Assembly: GCA_963721075.1 (NCBI GenBank)
Contig: CAVRHV010000006.1
Span: 434,001 to 498,000 of the forward strand
Length of the DNA: 64,000 nt
Origin: DATFVA01 sp963721075
GTDB lineage: Bacteria > Bacteroidota > Ignavibacteria > Ignavibacteriales > Ignavibacteriaceae
Reading direction: 5' to 3'
Below are positions 9,197 through 17,087 of this stretch, piece after piece. Position numbers and translations under genes: made by a program. Positions within the stretch are counted from its first letter, which is position 1, and the number at the start of each line of letters is the position of its first letter. The notes beneath the pieces are model-generated. The model worked only from the letters and a program-made list of their open reading frames with translations, searched no databases and was not told the DNA's origin.

Positions 9197-10248
9197 ATGG
9201 GAAAGAGTTCATTAATCATTGTACTTGGAACGATGCTTCTTGTATCATTCCTTGTTTTAAAGCTGAACGGAAATTCGAAAGAAAATCTGTCAACTACAGT
9301 TGATATGTTCAATCAGACGCAGTCAAGACTTATAGCCAATACAGGTGTTGAAGTATTTCTTGAAAAATTGTACGATGATCACAGTTTGATCAATCATACT
9401 TTTACAAATCAAAGTTTGTTCGGTGGTTCCTATGATGTTACAATAGAAGGTATCTTACCAAACGTTAGGGTTACTACAACATCTACCTTCCAGGATGTGC
9501 ATCATACTTCAGTTGCCGATGCTTACCTTACACCTATTTCCTTTCCTAACCCTCCGGGAGGTATTTACATTAGTTCAAATTCAGCAGTAAATGCCAGCGA
9601 GCTCGGGGATATGAATGTCAGTGGACTTGATCATAATCCAGATGGAACTTTGAATCCTACGGGTAAGCCGGTTTGGGGTGTTGGCGTGGATACTGAGCGA
9701 GCAGACGAATAATATAAAAGCAGGTCTTAAAAAACCCGAGCAATATAGAAGGAGTGCTTGATACAGAACACTCTGGCATACAGGTTATCCGAGTGTCGGA
9801 GTTACCGGGTTGGGTGTTGACTGGGCTAAAATGTATCAATTTCTTGCAAATGCAGCAGACCAGACTTTTATTCAGGATATCCCGAACGGTACAAATCTTG
9901 GAACTCTCGATCATCCGGTAATTACACTTGTTAATGCCGATGCCGCCGTTAATAAAACAATAATTATCAATAATGGAGTGGGTGCCGGAATCCTAGTGGT
10001 AAATGGTGATATAAAATTTGCAGGAAACTTTGATTATAAAGGTATTATCCTCTGTTATAAAAATTCGGATCTTACTTTCCAATCAACCGGAACTAATATC
10101 GTTAACGGGGGAATAATTATAGCCGGTAAGAATATAAGTTTCAAATTAACTGGAACAATGAACGTTAACCACAGCCAGGAAGCAATAGACAAGGTAAGAG
10201 CTCGACTTGAAATCCAATGGTTTCAAGATTTTATCCTGGTACGAATAG
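9197..10248 (+). pseudogene. PilX-like pilus-tip protein, cassette copy 1, frameshifted
   Basis: This is the paralogue of the intact gene at 11494. The frame opens at ATG 9197 (MGKSSLIIVLGTMLLVSFLV, membrane anchor) and reads to about 9700. It is then disrupted by at least two shifts between about 9695 and 9800, and resumes as SVGVTGLGVDWAKMYQFL from about 9800. A further shift near 10200 replaces the expected end; the alternative frame gives LDLKSNGFKILSWYE and a stop at 10246-10248, matching the paralogue's LKLKSSRFQILSWLE. The C-terminal part has the beta-repeat typical of PilX-associated domains (ILVVNGDIKFAGNFDYKGII). With at least three breaks it is either decayed or badly assembled. 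Confidence 0.75.
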
Positions 10249-10298
10249 TTCTTTTTGCTATTGAAAATATAACAAATACATTTGCAGGGGTAGCTTAC

Positions 10299-10331
10299 TT
10301 CTGACGTCAAATGCAACGTTTGACGTCAGAA
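10299..10331. repeat. Perfect 13-bp inverted repeat between the two pilin cassettes
   Basis: Arms TTCTGACGTCAAA (10299-10311) and TTTGACGTCAGAA (10319-10331) are exact reverse complements around a 7-nt loop TGCAACG. Each arm contains the 8-bp palindrome TGACGTCA. No T-tract follows, so it is not a classical terminator. It could be an operator, an RNA-processing hairpin or a leftover of the cassette duplication. Confidence 0.8.
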
Positions 10332-10409
10332 ATGTCATCATTTGTATATCCGCCAAATTTGTCAGCGTAAATTCAATCAGAAAAGAAATTACCAGATAAG
10401 GTACAATAG

Positions 10410-10437
10410 TTGACATGTATTAATCATTTGATACAAA
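10410..10437 (+). promoter_or_regulatory. Weak candidate promoter of pilin cassette copy 2
   Basis: TTGACA (10410-10415) is followed after 16 bp by TACAAA (10432-10437). The predicted start would lie very close to the AGGGAAG ribosome-binding site (10444-10450), leaving a minimal leader, so this is only a candidate. Confidence 0.25.
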
Positions 10438-10452
10438 AACAGCAGGGAAGAT

Positions 10453-10935
10453 ATGAACAGTGTACAATCTATGTTGACAATGGGGGCGTTAGTCCTACTT
10501 TCACTCTCTTCACTCCGGTTCAATAATTCCGTTTTGGAAAATTCAACTGCACAGATTGAGAACAAGGTATACCTTACCGCCTTCTCTCTTGCCGATGATA
10601 TGATTGAGACAATTAAGCAGAGAAGTTTTGATGAAGCAACTGTGGAATTTCCTACAGGCCTCGCCAATCTGACCCCTGCTGATAAACTCGGACCGGAAAC
10701 CGGCGAAACCTATCAGACATATAATGATATAGATGATTATAACTTCTATGAGAAGACAGTCAGTGCTCCGCACGCGGAAAAATATGGAATTATATGCAGA
10801 GTATATTATGTCGACAGCGGTGATCCTGATACAGAAATCACAACCCAGAGCTATTATAAGAAGGTCACGGTAACCGTTACAAGTCCTTATATGCGTGAGG
10901 ATATAAACTTATCATTCGTATTTACTCTTAAATAA
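10453..10935 (+). CDS. PilV-like minor pilin/pseudopilin, cassette copy 2
   Basis: A 160-residue protein homologous to the one at 8113 along its whole length: anchor VQSMLTMGALVLLSLSS, shared VYLTAFSLADD, shared YNDIDDYNFYE, shared QSYYKKVTVTV. GGGAAG lies 5 bp upstream of the ATG. It opens the second, intact copy of the three-gene cassette. As in copy 1 there is no recognisable prepilin-peptidase site, so assignment to the pilin world rests on anchor position, size and gene order. Confidence 0.65.
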   Translation: MNSVQSMLTMGALVLLSLSSLRFNNSVLENSTAQIENKVYLTAFSLADDMIETIKQRSFDEATVEFPTGLANLTPADKLGPETGETYQTYNDIDDYNFYEKTVSAPHAEKYGIICRVYYVDSGDPDTEITTQSYYKKVTVTVTSPYMREDINLSFVFTLK

Positions 10936-10943
10936 CAAAAGTT

Positions 10944-11492
10944 ATGAACGTTATACTTGATATTCTTGGCGCTTCCTTAATCGGCGGCATTGTTATGCTG
11001 CTGGTTGTTAACCTTAATGCATACTCTCAGGAAACAAAATATGCGTCTGATGCCGATCTTCGCCTTCAGCAGGATGCAAAGACTCTTGCAGAAATTTTGA
11101 ATGATGACCTTAGAAAAATCGGATATAAATACTCGGGTACAGCTATCACTGAAGCCGGTCAGCAGAGAATTTCTTTTAAAGGTGATATTAATAACGATGG
11201 CATCATGGACCAGGTAACCTATTTCCTAGGCTCCAAAGATGACGCTGACGCGACCCCTAATCCTAATGACAGGGTTTTGTTCCGTGTGGTTAACAATGAC
11301 ACTACAGGAGGTCCTACACTTGGATTAACAGATCTGCGGTTCTCATATCTTAATTCAAAAGAGATTGCTACAGCAGTCCCTGACAGTGTCTGTTATGTTA
11401 AGGCTGAGATATGGGTGGAAACTGTTCTTCCAGTCGGCGGAGAATATCCTTTTACTTACTGGGAAATGACAATAAATCCGAGGAATATTTGA
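10944..11492 (+). CDS. PilW-like minor pilin, cassette copy 2
   Basis: A 182-residue protein with N-terminal helix ILGASLIGGIVMLLVVNL (about 6-23), then LRLQQDAKTLAEILNDDLR and KIGYK, a stretch typical of PilW/PulJ-type minor pilins, and the same FTYWEMTINPRNI end as its paralogue at 8611. It lies 8 bp after the PilV-like gene; the next gene starts 1 bp after its stop. The arrangement implies that the three products work together, probably at the tip of a type IV pilus or pseudopilus. Confidence 0.7.
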   Translation: MNVILDILGASLIGGIVMLLVVNLNAYSQETKYASDADLRLQQDAKTLAEILNDDLRKIGYKYSGTAITEAGQQRISFKGDINNDGIMDQVTYFLGSKDDADATPNPNDRVLFRVVNNDTTGGPTLGLTDLRFSYLNSKEIATAVPDSVCYVKAEIWVETVLPVGGEYPFTYWEMTINPRNI

Positions 11493-11493
11493 T

Positions 11494-12501
11494 ATGGGAA
11501 AAGGAATATTAATTCTTGTAGTGGGGGTTGCCGGACTAATTTCTCTTCTGATCGTTAATCTTAATGCAAATACGAACAGGAGTCTTGATACCACTCTCGA
11601 TATGTATAAAACAACTCAGGCCAGACTAATCTCAAATTCAGGTATTGAGGTATATCTTGAAAAAATGAGACGAGATAAAGATTTAACCGGTACATTTACA
11701 GATAATGAACTGCTTGGAGGCAGCTATGATTTGTATATATCCGGACCTGATTCAAACCTTACTATCAGATCAGTCGCATATTACGGAGATAAAGTTCATA
11801 CAAGCATAGTGAATGCAAAAAGAGAACCTGTTCAGATGCCGGGGGTAAGTTCAGCATTGTACATTTCTTCCAACACAGTTTCACTTAACCTCAATGGTAA
11901 TGTCGATATTGATGGCAATGATCATTATATGAATGGTAATCCAGGTCCAAAGTCTCCGTTACCCGGGGTGGGAGTCGATGATGCAACTGATAGTGCTTAT
12001 GTGATTGATAATGTAAAATCTAAGATTACTAAAACCATAAAGGGTGAAGGCGGGGCTCCAAGCGTACATACAGTACCTGATACTACCGACTGGCTGGGAT
12101 TAACAGAAGATTTTATTTTCTCGGCTGATACAATATTAACAACAGGCACATATTCAAGTGGATCAGAGTTTGGTACAGCTGATCACCCCATAATTACTTA
12201 TTGTAATGGGGACGTTGATTTTACAGATGCTTCGGGTTATGGTATTATGGTCATAAATGGTAACATAAACCTGAGCGGTAATTTTAATTATTACGGGGTT
12301 CTCATTGTTTATGGACAGTCATCAATCAGATGTCAGGCTATAGGCAATAACTCGATATATGGAGGAACAATCCTTGTCGGGGATGAAGTATCCGTTGAAT
12401 CCCAGGGTAATGCTCAGTTTTATTACAGCTGGGAAGCTATTCAGCTTGGACAGCTTAAATTAAAATCATCCCGATTCCAGATTCTGAGCTGGCTAGAGTG
12501 A
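11494..12501 (+). CDS. PilX-like pilus-tip protein with beta-repeat C-terminus, cassette copy 2
   Basis: A 335-residue protein with membrane anchor ILILVVGVAGLISLLIVNL (about 5-23). A region with RLISNSGIEVYLEKM resembles the small-residue/Glu block after the PilX helix. A beta-rich C-terminal half follows (GIMVINGNINLSGNFNYYG, then GGTILVGDEVSVESQGNAQF and YYSWEAI), the pattern of PilX-associated DUF7305-like domains as I know them. It is the intact version of the broken gene at 9197. A rho-independent terminator closes the operon. The major pilin, secretin and motor ATPase are not in this window. Confidence 0.7.
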   Translation: MGKGILILVVGVAGLISLLIVNLNANTNRSLDTTLDMYKTTQARLISNSGIEVYLEKMRRDKDLTGTFTDNELLGGSYDLYISGPDSNLTIRSVAYYGDKVHTSIVNAKREPVQMPGVSSALYISSNTVSLNLNGNVDIDGNDHYMNGNPGPKSPLPGVGVDDATDSAYVIDNVKSKITKTIKGEGGAPSVHTVPDTTDWLGLTEDFIFSADTILTTGTYSSGSEFGTADHPIITYCNGDVDFTDASGYGIMVINGNINLSGNFNYYGVLIVYGQSSIRCQAIGNNSIYGGTILVGDEVSVESQGNAQFYYSWEAIQLGQLKLKSSRFQILSWLE

Positions 12502-12527
12502 TAAATTTTTCCTCATTTAATATTTCG

Positions 12528-12556
12528 AAGGGAGCTTTTTAAGTTCCCTTTTTTTT
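12528..12556 (+). terminator. Rho-independent terminator of the pilin operon
   Basis: The stem AAGGGAGCTT / AAGTTCCCTT (one internal mismatch, short T loop) runs into an eight-T tract. It lies 27 bp after the stop of the PilX-like gene. Confidence 0.85.
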
Positions 12557-12692
12557 GCTAATTTTCCATTTCAGGTGGTAATTATTTCTGTTATTTTACC
12601 CCGATAAAGCCGCAATTATTTGAATTCCTCTGATAATAGAGGGGTACAAAATTTGAGTTTGTGATAAAGTTATTGTAGAGGAAACTCGTAAA

Positions 12693-12875
12693 ATGTTATC
12701 TATGGATTATTTCGACAAAGACGGAAACAAGTGGTCAATTGAGAAAGGCGACTGGAAAAGTCATCAGTCTAAACCTCATTTAGAAAAAAAGAATCCTCCT
12801 AATTATAAAGCCGGGGGATTTGCGATTCTGTTTTTAGTCCTTGCCCTGGTCATTGCATTCATTACCATCAATTAG
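12693..12875 (+). CDS. Small single-pass membrane protein of unknown function
   Basis: A 60-residue frame with a polar, charged N-terminus containing DKDGNKWSIEKGDW and one C-terminal membrane helix (about 43-58, FAILFLVLALVIAFIT). AGAGGAAA lies 8-9 bp upstream of the ATG, and the gene stands alone between a terminator and the convergent GroES-like gene. I do not recognise a family. The ribosome-binding site and clean topology argue that it is real. Confidence 0.5.
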   Translation: MLSMDYFDKDGNKWSIEKGDWKSHQSKPHLEKKNPPNYKAGGFAILFLVLALVIAFITIN

Positions 12876-12885
12876 GATTACCTCC

Positions 12886-13263
12886 CTAGAAGTCTGTCAG
12901 ATCATCCCGGATCAGTAAGAGAAGAGCAGACTGCGGTACAATGAGCAGCTTTTCTTTTTCAAATTCAATTTCGAATGCTTCCTTACGAAGAAAAATAGCA
13001 AGGTCTCCCTCTTTTGCCTGAAGCGGTATATATTTTACAGAGTCTTTTGTTTCTTTCCAGGGCTCATCGTCGGCGTTCGTACCCGTGGGATAACCGGGTC
13101 CTACTTTTATCACATATCCGCTTTGAATTTTATCTTTCTCTGAAACCCCGGGAGGGAGATATAATCCGGAAGCAGTTCTCTGAGATTCTTCCGTAGCACG
13201 AACCAGTACCCTGTCCCCTACTACTATGAATTTGTCTATATTCTGCAAGTTCATTACCATCAT
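12886..13263 (-). CDS. GroES-like (Cpn10) co-chaperonin domain protein
   Basis: A 125-residue protein with a Cpn10 fold signature: GDRVLVRATEESQRTASGLYL near the start (a D-R-V-x-V...E-x-x-T-x-x-G-L-x-L pattern), then SGYVIKVGPGYP, and a LIVPQSALLLLI end. It is longer than standard GroES (about 95 residues), with extra residues before and after the roof-loop region, and no groEL is next to it. Such stand-alone GroES-like proteins occur in Bacteroidota/Ignavibacteria besides the main groESL operon. Three in-frame start codons lie within 10 bp, with no clear ribosome-binding site. It is read in the same direction as the polyketide operon, 91 bp downstream of it. Confidence 0.8.
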   Translation of the reverse strand: MMVMNLQNIDKFIVVGDRVLVRATEESQRTASGLYLPPGVSEKDKIQSGYVIKVGPGYPTGTNADDEPWKETKDSVKYIPLQAKEGDLAIFLRKEAFEIEFEKEKLLIVPQSALLLLIRDDLTDF

Positions 13264-13354
13264 ATAATAATATATTAATTACTTAACAAAGATAACATAA
13301 GGCCGTGAAAGAAATAAGCCCCCGATCGCAGGAGGAGGATCCGTTTTGGTCAAA

Positions 13355-14488
13355 TCATTTCCTGGTAGCGCTTATAAGAACTGGAGTGAAGAAGTTAATC
13401 AGAGGTGTGGGGATTATGTTCATAAATGAGCTTCGCAGGATAACATTCTGTAAAATACGGGCAGTAGATACTCTCAGTGAAAATTGCTGATTCCATTTTT
13501 GCAGGTAAATCTTTTTTATAGTTGCGGAATTCATATTTTTTTCTGTCGCCTCTTTAATAACATCCGCTGCTATTTTGGCTGACTGGACAGCCATTCCGAT
13601 TCCGTCTCCTGCCAGTGGGGCTATTATCTTTGCCGCATCGCCGATCATGATTATTCCATTCTTAACAAGTTCTTTTTTGCCGAAATAAATATTGCCGGCT
13701 CCATAAACCTGATGTTTCCTGAGATCAGGTAATCGGTTTTTAAAGATTGCAGAGAAAAATTTATTTTCTTCCGACAGCCGGACCAGATGTTCTGAAGGAG
13801 ATATTTTCCCGCTTTTATTTCTTTCAAGAAAGCATATAGTAACTTCTCCCCTTCCAACCGAGTTTATTCCGGCATATATCTTATCTCCCTGAAAAATATA
13901 GATATTTGATTCGTCGATTCCGGAGAGCGCAGTCTTGCAGACATGAAATTTAATTCCGTAATAACCTGTATTTTGGTTAGTAAATCCTCTCTGAAGTTTT
14001 TTATCTAATTTGCTGTTCTTTCCAAAAGCTCCGATAACAAACCTGGATGACAATTCTGAAATTTTCCCATCTGAAAATATTCTGGTCTGAAATATTTCAT
14101 TCCTGGTAATAACCTCTTTTACTTCCGCCGGCTGAAACAAATGAGCTCCTGAATTTACCGCCTCATTTAACAGAAACTCATCAAATATCGAACGCTTAAG
14201 TGAGAAGGCTGGAAAAGGAAGTTCATGAGTAAATACCCGGTTTCTGTTTATAAACTTAAATGAAGAAATTTTATTCGGCTGAAGCAAAAGAAATTTGTCT
14301 TCAAGATCGAGATTTTTGAGCTGTTGAATAACTTCCAGAGATAAAAATTCGCCGCACAGTGTTTCTCTCGGAAATGACTTCCTTTCTATAACCGCCGTTT
14401 TGAAACCATACCGGGAAAGATAATTGCCCGCTATAGATCCTGCGGGACCGCCCCCGATTATGATGACATCAAAATAAGACTTATTCAT
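13355..14488 (-). CDS. FAD-dependent monooxygenase/oxidoreductase of the type III PKS operon
   Basis: A flavoprotein of about 377 residues from the ATG at 14488. N-terminal Rossmann motif DVIIIGGGPAGSIAGNYLS (about 7-25), then ETLCGEFLS, and the second FAD motif GIIMIGDAAKIIAPLAGDGIGMA, typical of p-hydroxybenzoate-hydroxylase/geranylgeranyl-reductase-like enzymes. Its ATG overlaps the true end of the methyltransferase gene by 8 bp (ATGAATAA), so the two are translationally coupled. By analogy to SrsC of Streptomyces it may hydroxylate an alkylresorcinol ring, giving a quinone; this is inferred from gene order and family. Confidence 0.85.
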   Translation of the reverse strand: MNKSYFDVIIIGGGPAGSIAGNYLSRYGFKTAVIERKSFPRETLCGEFLSLEVIQQLKNLDLEDKFLLLQPNKISSFKFINRNRVFTHELPFPAFSLKRSIFDEFLLNEAVNSGAHLFQPAEVKEVITRNEIFQTRIFSDGKISELSSRFVIGAFGKNSKLDKKLQRGFTNQNTGYYGIKFHVCKTALSGIDESNIYIFQGDKIYAGINSVGRGEVTICFLERNKSGKISPSEHLVRLSEENKFFSAIFKNRLPDLRKHQVYGAGNIYFGKKELVKNGIIMIGDAAKIIAPLAGDGIGMAVQSAKIAADVIKEATEKNMNSATIKKIYLQKWNQQFSLRVSTARILQNVILRSSFMNIIPTPLINFFTPVLISATRK

Positions 14489-15165
14489 CCTGATCCCCCT
14501 CAATCACTATTAAAAATCTGAATGCCCACATTCTCCTTATAACATAATTTTTAATCCCCGCCAGCAGAGAGTATCACATCAAGATCATTTTTTGTGAATG
14601 ATCTGAGTACGGAAAGAGGGCCGTCATTTTTTACAAATGCACTGCGGGAGAACACCATCGAAAGGAGCTTGATTCCTGTATAAGCCAGAACATTCCTTCG
14701 GAGGTCGTTAATTATTAATCCCTTATTGGAAATCAACAGGAAATGTTTTAGCATTCGTATAATTTCCGCTTCGCTGAAATGGTGAAGAAAAAGAGAAGCA
14801 TGAACAATGTCAAACGATCGGGCTTTAAAAGGAAGCTGTAATGCATCAGCACAGATGACTTGATGATCGGGATGCTGATTTTTCTGGTACTGGCAGGAAT
14901 ACTTATTAAGATCTAATGAAAAAATATTCAGAGGATATTTTTCATTTAAATCTGACAAGACATCCGAACCTCCCCCGCCGACATCAAGGATTTTGATTGC
15001 TGAAGTACGGCTATTAAGCAGCTTTCTAATTCCCTTTTCAGAAACAGTGATGCCTCCCAGGAACCTGTTGATCAAATGAAGTTCTTTAAGGGCTGTTTCT
15101 ATTCTCTGATCTCCAAGTGCGAAATCATCCATCAATTCCGGCTTTGAACTTCTTTTTAAGAACAT
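14481..15165 (-). CDS. SAM-dependent methyltransferase of the type III PKS operon (C-terminal frameshift)
   Basis: Class I methyltransferase with motif I ILDVGGGGSDVL and a downstream FDIVHASLFLHHF. The start is the ATG at 15165, which overlaps the polyketide synthase stop as TGATG; an upstream in-frame start at 15228 lies inside the synthase. As assembled, the frame stops at 14551 after LSAGGD. Removing one G from the GGGG run there gives AGGIKNYVIRRMWAFRF and a stop at 14481, which restores both length and coupling to the next gene. Likely role by analogy with SrsB: methylation of the polyketide phenol. Confidence 0.8.
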
Positions 15166-15922
15166 CAGATTCCCCTGAACAGTGCGGTTTCCATCGTTAA
15201 TCCCGGACCGAAGGCAACAGCGCAGCATAATTCATCCTTCTGTACTTCATTTGAATTTAGTATTTCTTTTAATACGAATAAGATGGATGCAGAAGACATA
15301 TTACCGTAGTTTTTTAATACGGTTCTTGAAGGGAGCAGCTGGGTGTCTGATAGTTTCAGGCCCGATTGCAGAGAGTCCAGAATTGCTCTTCCTCCGGGAT
15401 GCAAAGCCCAGTGTTTAATTGAATTGATGTCAATATTATGTTTTTCGAGTAATGACTTTAAAGCAGGAACGGCTTCGTTAAGAATTATTCTTGGAAGATC
15501 TGAGGAAAGCATCATTTCAAATCCGGTGTTGCCTATCTTCCATCCCATGTATTTTTCGGAATTATTAAATAAAAATGAATCTGTACTGATCAGATCAAGC
15601 TTTGCCTGAGAGGAATATTTCTGTGAGTTCGAGAATAAGGCGGCTGCACATCCGTCAGCGAAGATAAGATTCGCCATTATGTTATCGCGGCTTGGTTCCG
15701 TCTGAAGATGAAGGCTGCATAGTTCAACCGAGACTAATAAGGTGTTATTCCCTTCTGAATTATTCAGCGCCTGAAGTACCGAATCAAATCCGATCAGCGA
15801 AGCAGCGCATCCCATAAATCCAATGTTCATTCTTTTTATATCAGCAGGAAAATTAAATTCATTTATCAGGTAATAGTCGATCCCCGGAGCAAAGAATCCG
15901 GTGCAGCTGATAGTAATTATCT
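15165..15922 (-). CDS. Type III polyketide synthase, C-terminal part (frameshifted)
   Basis: This is the second part of a chalcone/stilbene/alkylresorcinol-synthase-family enzyme, which condenses malonyl-CoA onto a (fatty) acyl starter without an acyl carrier protein. All three catalytic residues lie here: Cys in NIGFMGCAAS, His in HWALHPGGRAILD and Asn in YGNMSSAS. Reading begins right after the shift with KIITISCTGFFAPGIDYYL, a normal family segment. The ORF from the internal ATG at 15830 is only a fragment. First gene of an operon with the methyltransferase and flavin monooxygenase. Confidence 0.88.
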
Positions 15923-16254
15923 TATTTCAGTTCCGAAGGCTGAAGGTCTGTTTTTTCTAAGATCTTTTTTACGGCACTCCTGGTCAGGATCTTCGACCAG
16001 TTTTCATATTCACTCATTCTCTGCCTGGTATCAGGGGAAATATAACTGCCGTTAGCAGAATAAAATTTTCCATCTGCATCCGTATCAGCATCCGGGATCA
16101 CGATCGATCGCTGATCGATTCCTGAATGCAGAGCTGCAATATCAATTAATCTTGAGGCAGCATTACTGCCTGTCATTCGTTTTTTAAGTTCAGCGGCTGC
16201 TTTTTCCTGGGTTACAAGGTAAGGAGGAGATGCAGTTTCAATATCTATTAACAT
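15922..16254 (-). CDS. Type III polyketide synthase, N-terminal part (ends at a frameshift)
   Basis: The first 110 residues of the synthase, with typical N-terminal features (LHSGIDQRSIVIPD, then YENWSKILTRSAVKKIL). The frame ends at TAA after QPSELK. Deleting the T in AAATAAG restores L-K-K-I-I-T-I-S-C, so a single inserted base explains the break. With the downstream part the enzyme is about 360 residues, the usual length. The 236 bp upstream separate it from a divergent methyltransferase gene. Confidence 0.85.
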   Translation of the reverse strand: MLIDIETASPPYLVTQEKAAAELKKRMTGSNAASRLIDIAALHSGIDQRSIVIPDADTDADGKFYSANGSYISPDTRQRMSEYENWSKILTRSAVKKILEKTDLQPSELK

Positions 16255-16490
16255 AATTCTTTCGGTTTAATATAAAATAATAATAACATTGGGATTGAGC
16301 ATATTCGTTCCATATCTCAAAACTAATTCCAAATCTTCAATATAAATCCTCAGCAAAAAAGTTAATTCCACATCCGAAAACACTGCTCCCAAATCCTCGT
16401 AGAGGATCTACAATTGTAACTATGCGGTCATATTTCTATTTACTTCAGTTTCTGATTAAATTTGTAAGATATAAAACAATATAGTGTAAT

Positions 16491-17087
16491 ATGAATGAAT
16501 TTTGGGATAACCGCTACTCTTCAGATGATTTTGTGTATGGCATTGAACCGAATGAATTTTTCAAATCGGAGATAGATAAGCTTCCTCCGGGAAGACTTCT
16601 GGCATTGGCAGAAGGCGAAGGAAGGAACGGGGTATACGCAGCAACTCTAGGCTGGAAAGTTGATGCTGTCGATTTCAGCGCTATTGCAAAAGAAAAAGCT
16701 TTGAGACTGGCGGAGAACAAGGATGTTAAAATAAATTTCACAGTGGCCGATTTGGAAGAATTTCATCCGGAACCGGATACATATGATGCGGTTTCAATGA
16801 TTTTTATGCATCTCAATCCAAAGTTGTCTGGAATAGTACATCATAGAGCTGTCGACTCTCTTAAAAAGAATGGAAAAATAATAATGGAAGTTTATGCTAA
16901 GGAACAGCTGGGGAAAAACTCGGGAGGTCCGCAAAACTATGATATGCTTTATTCATTAGAAGAAATAGAAGAAAATTTCAGGAGTTTGAAAACCGAAATA
17001 CTTACAAAGGAATTTGTGCATCTCAATGAGAGTAAATATCATTCGGGTGAGGCCGCAGTTATCAGGTATATCGGTAAAAAGTTATAA
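16491..17087 (+). CDS. Class I SAM-dependent methyltransferase (TehB-like)
   Basis: A 198-residue protein starting MNEFWDNRYSSDDFVYGIEPNEF, in which the F-W-D-x-R-Y...Y-G-x-x-P-N pattern marks a widespread TehB/thiopurine-methyltransferase-like group. SAM motif I is LLALAEGEGRNGVYAA (about 36-51) and motif II/III covers VDAVDFSAIA. Substrate unknown. It overlaps the following glycosyltransferase gene as TAATG and is translationally coupled to it. TAAATTTG at 16457-16464 resembles a Bacteroidota -7 element, but no matching -33 element is clear. Confidence 0.85.
   Translation: MNEFWDNRYSSDDFVYGIEPNEFFKSEIDKLPPGRLLALAEGEGRNGVYAATLGWKVDAVDFSAIAKEKALRLAENKDVKINFTVADLEEFHPEPDTYDAVSMIFMHLNPKLSGIVHHRAVDSLKKNGKIIMEVYAKEQLGKNSGGPQNYDMLYSLEEIEENFRSLKTEILTKEFVHLNESKYHSGEAAVIRYIGKKL

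Noticed and set aside
9810..10304. Independent gene starting at 9810.
   Set aside because: It is the downstream part of the frameshifted PilX-like gene, and its last about 20 codons are out of frame relative to the intact paralogue.
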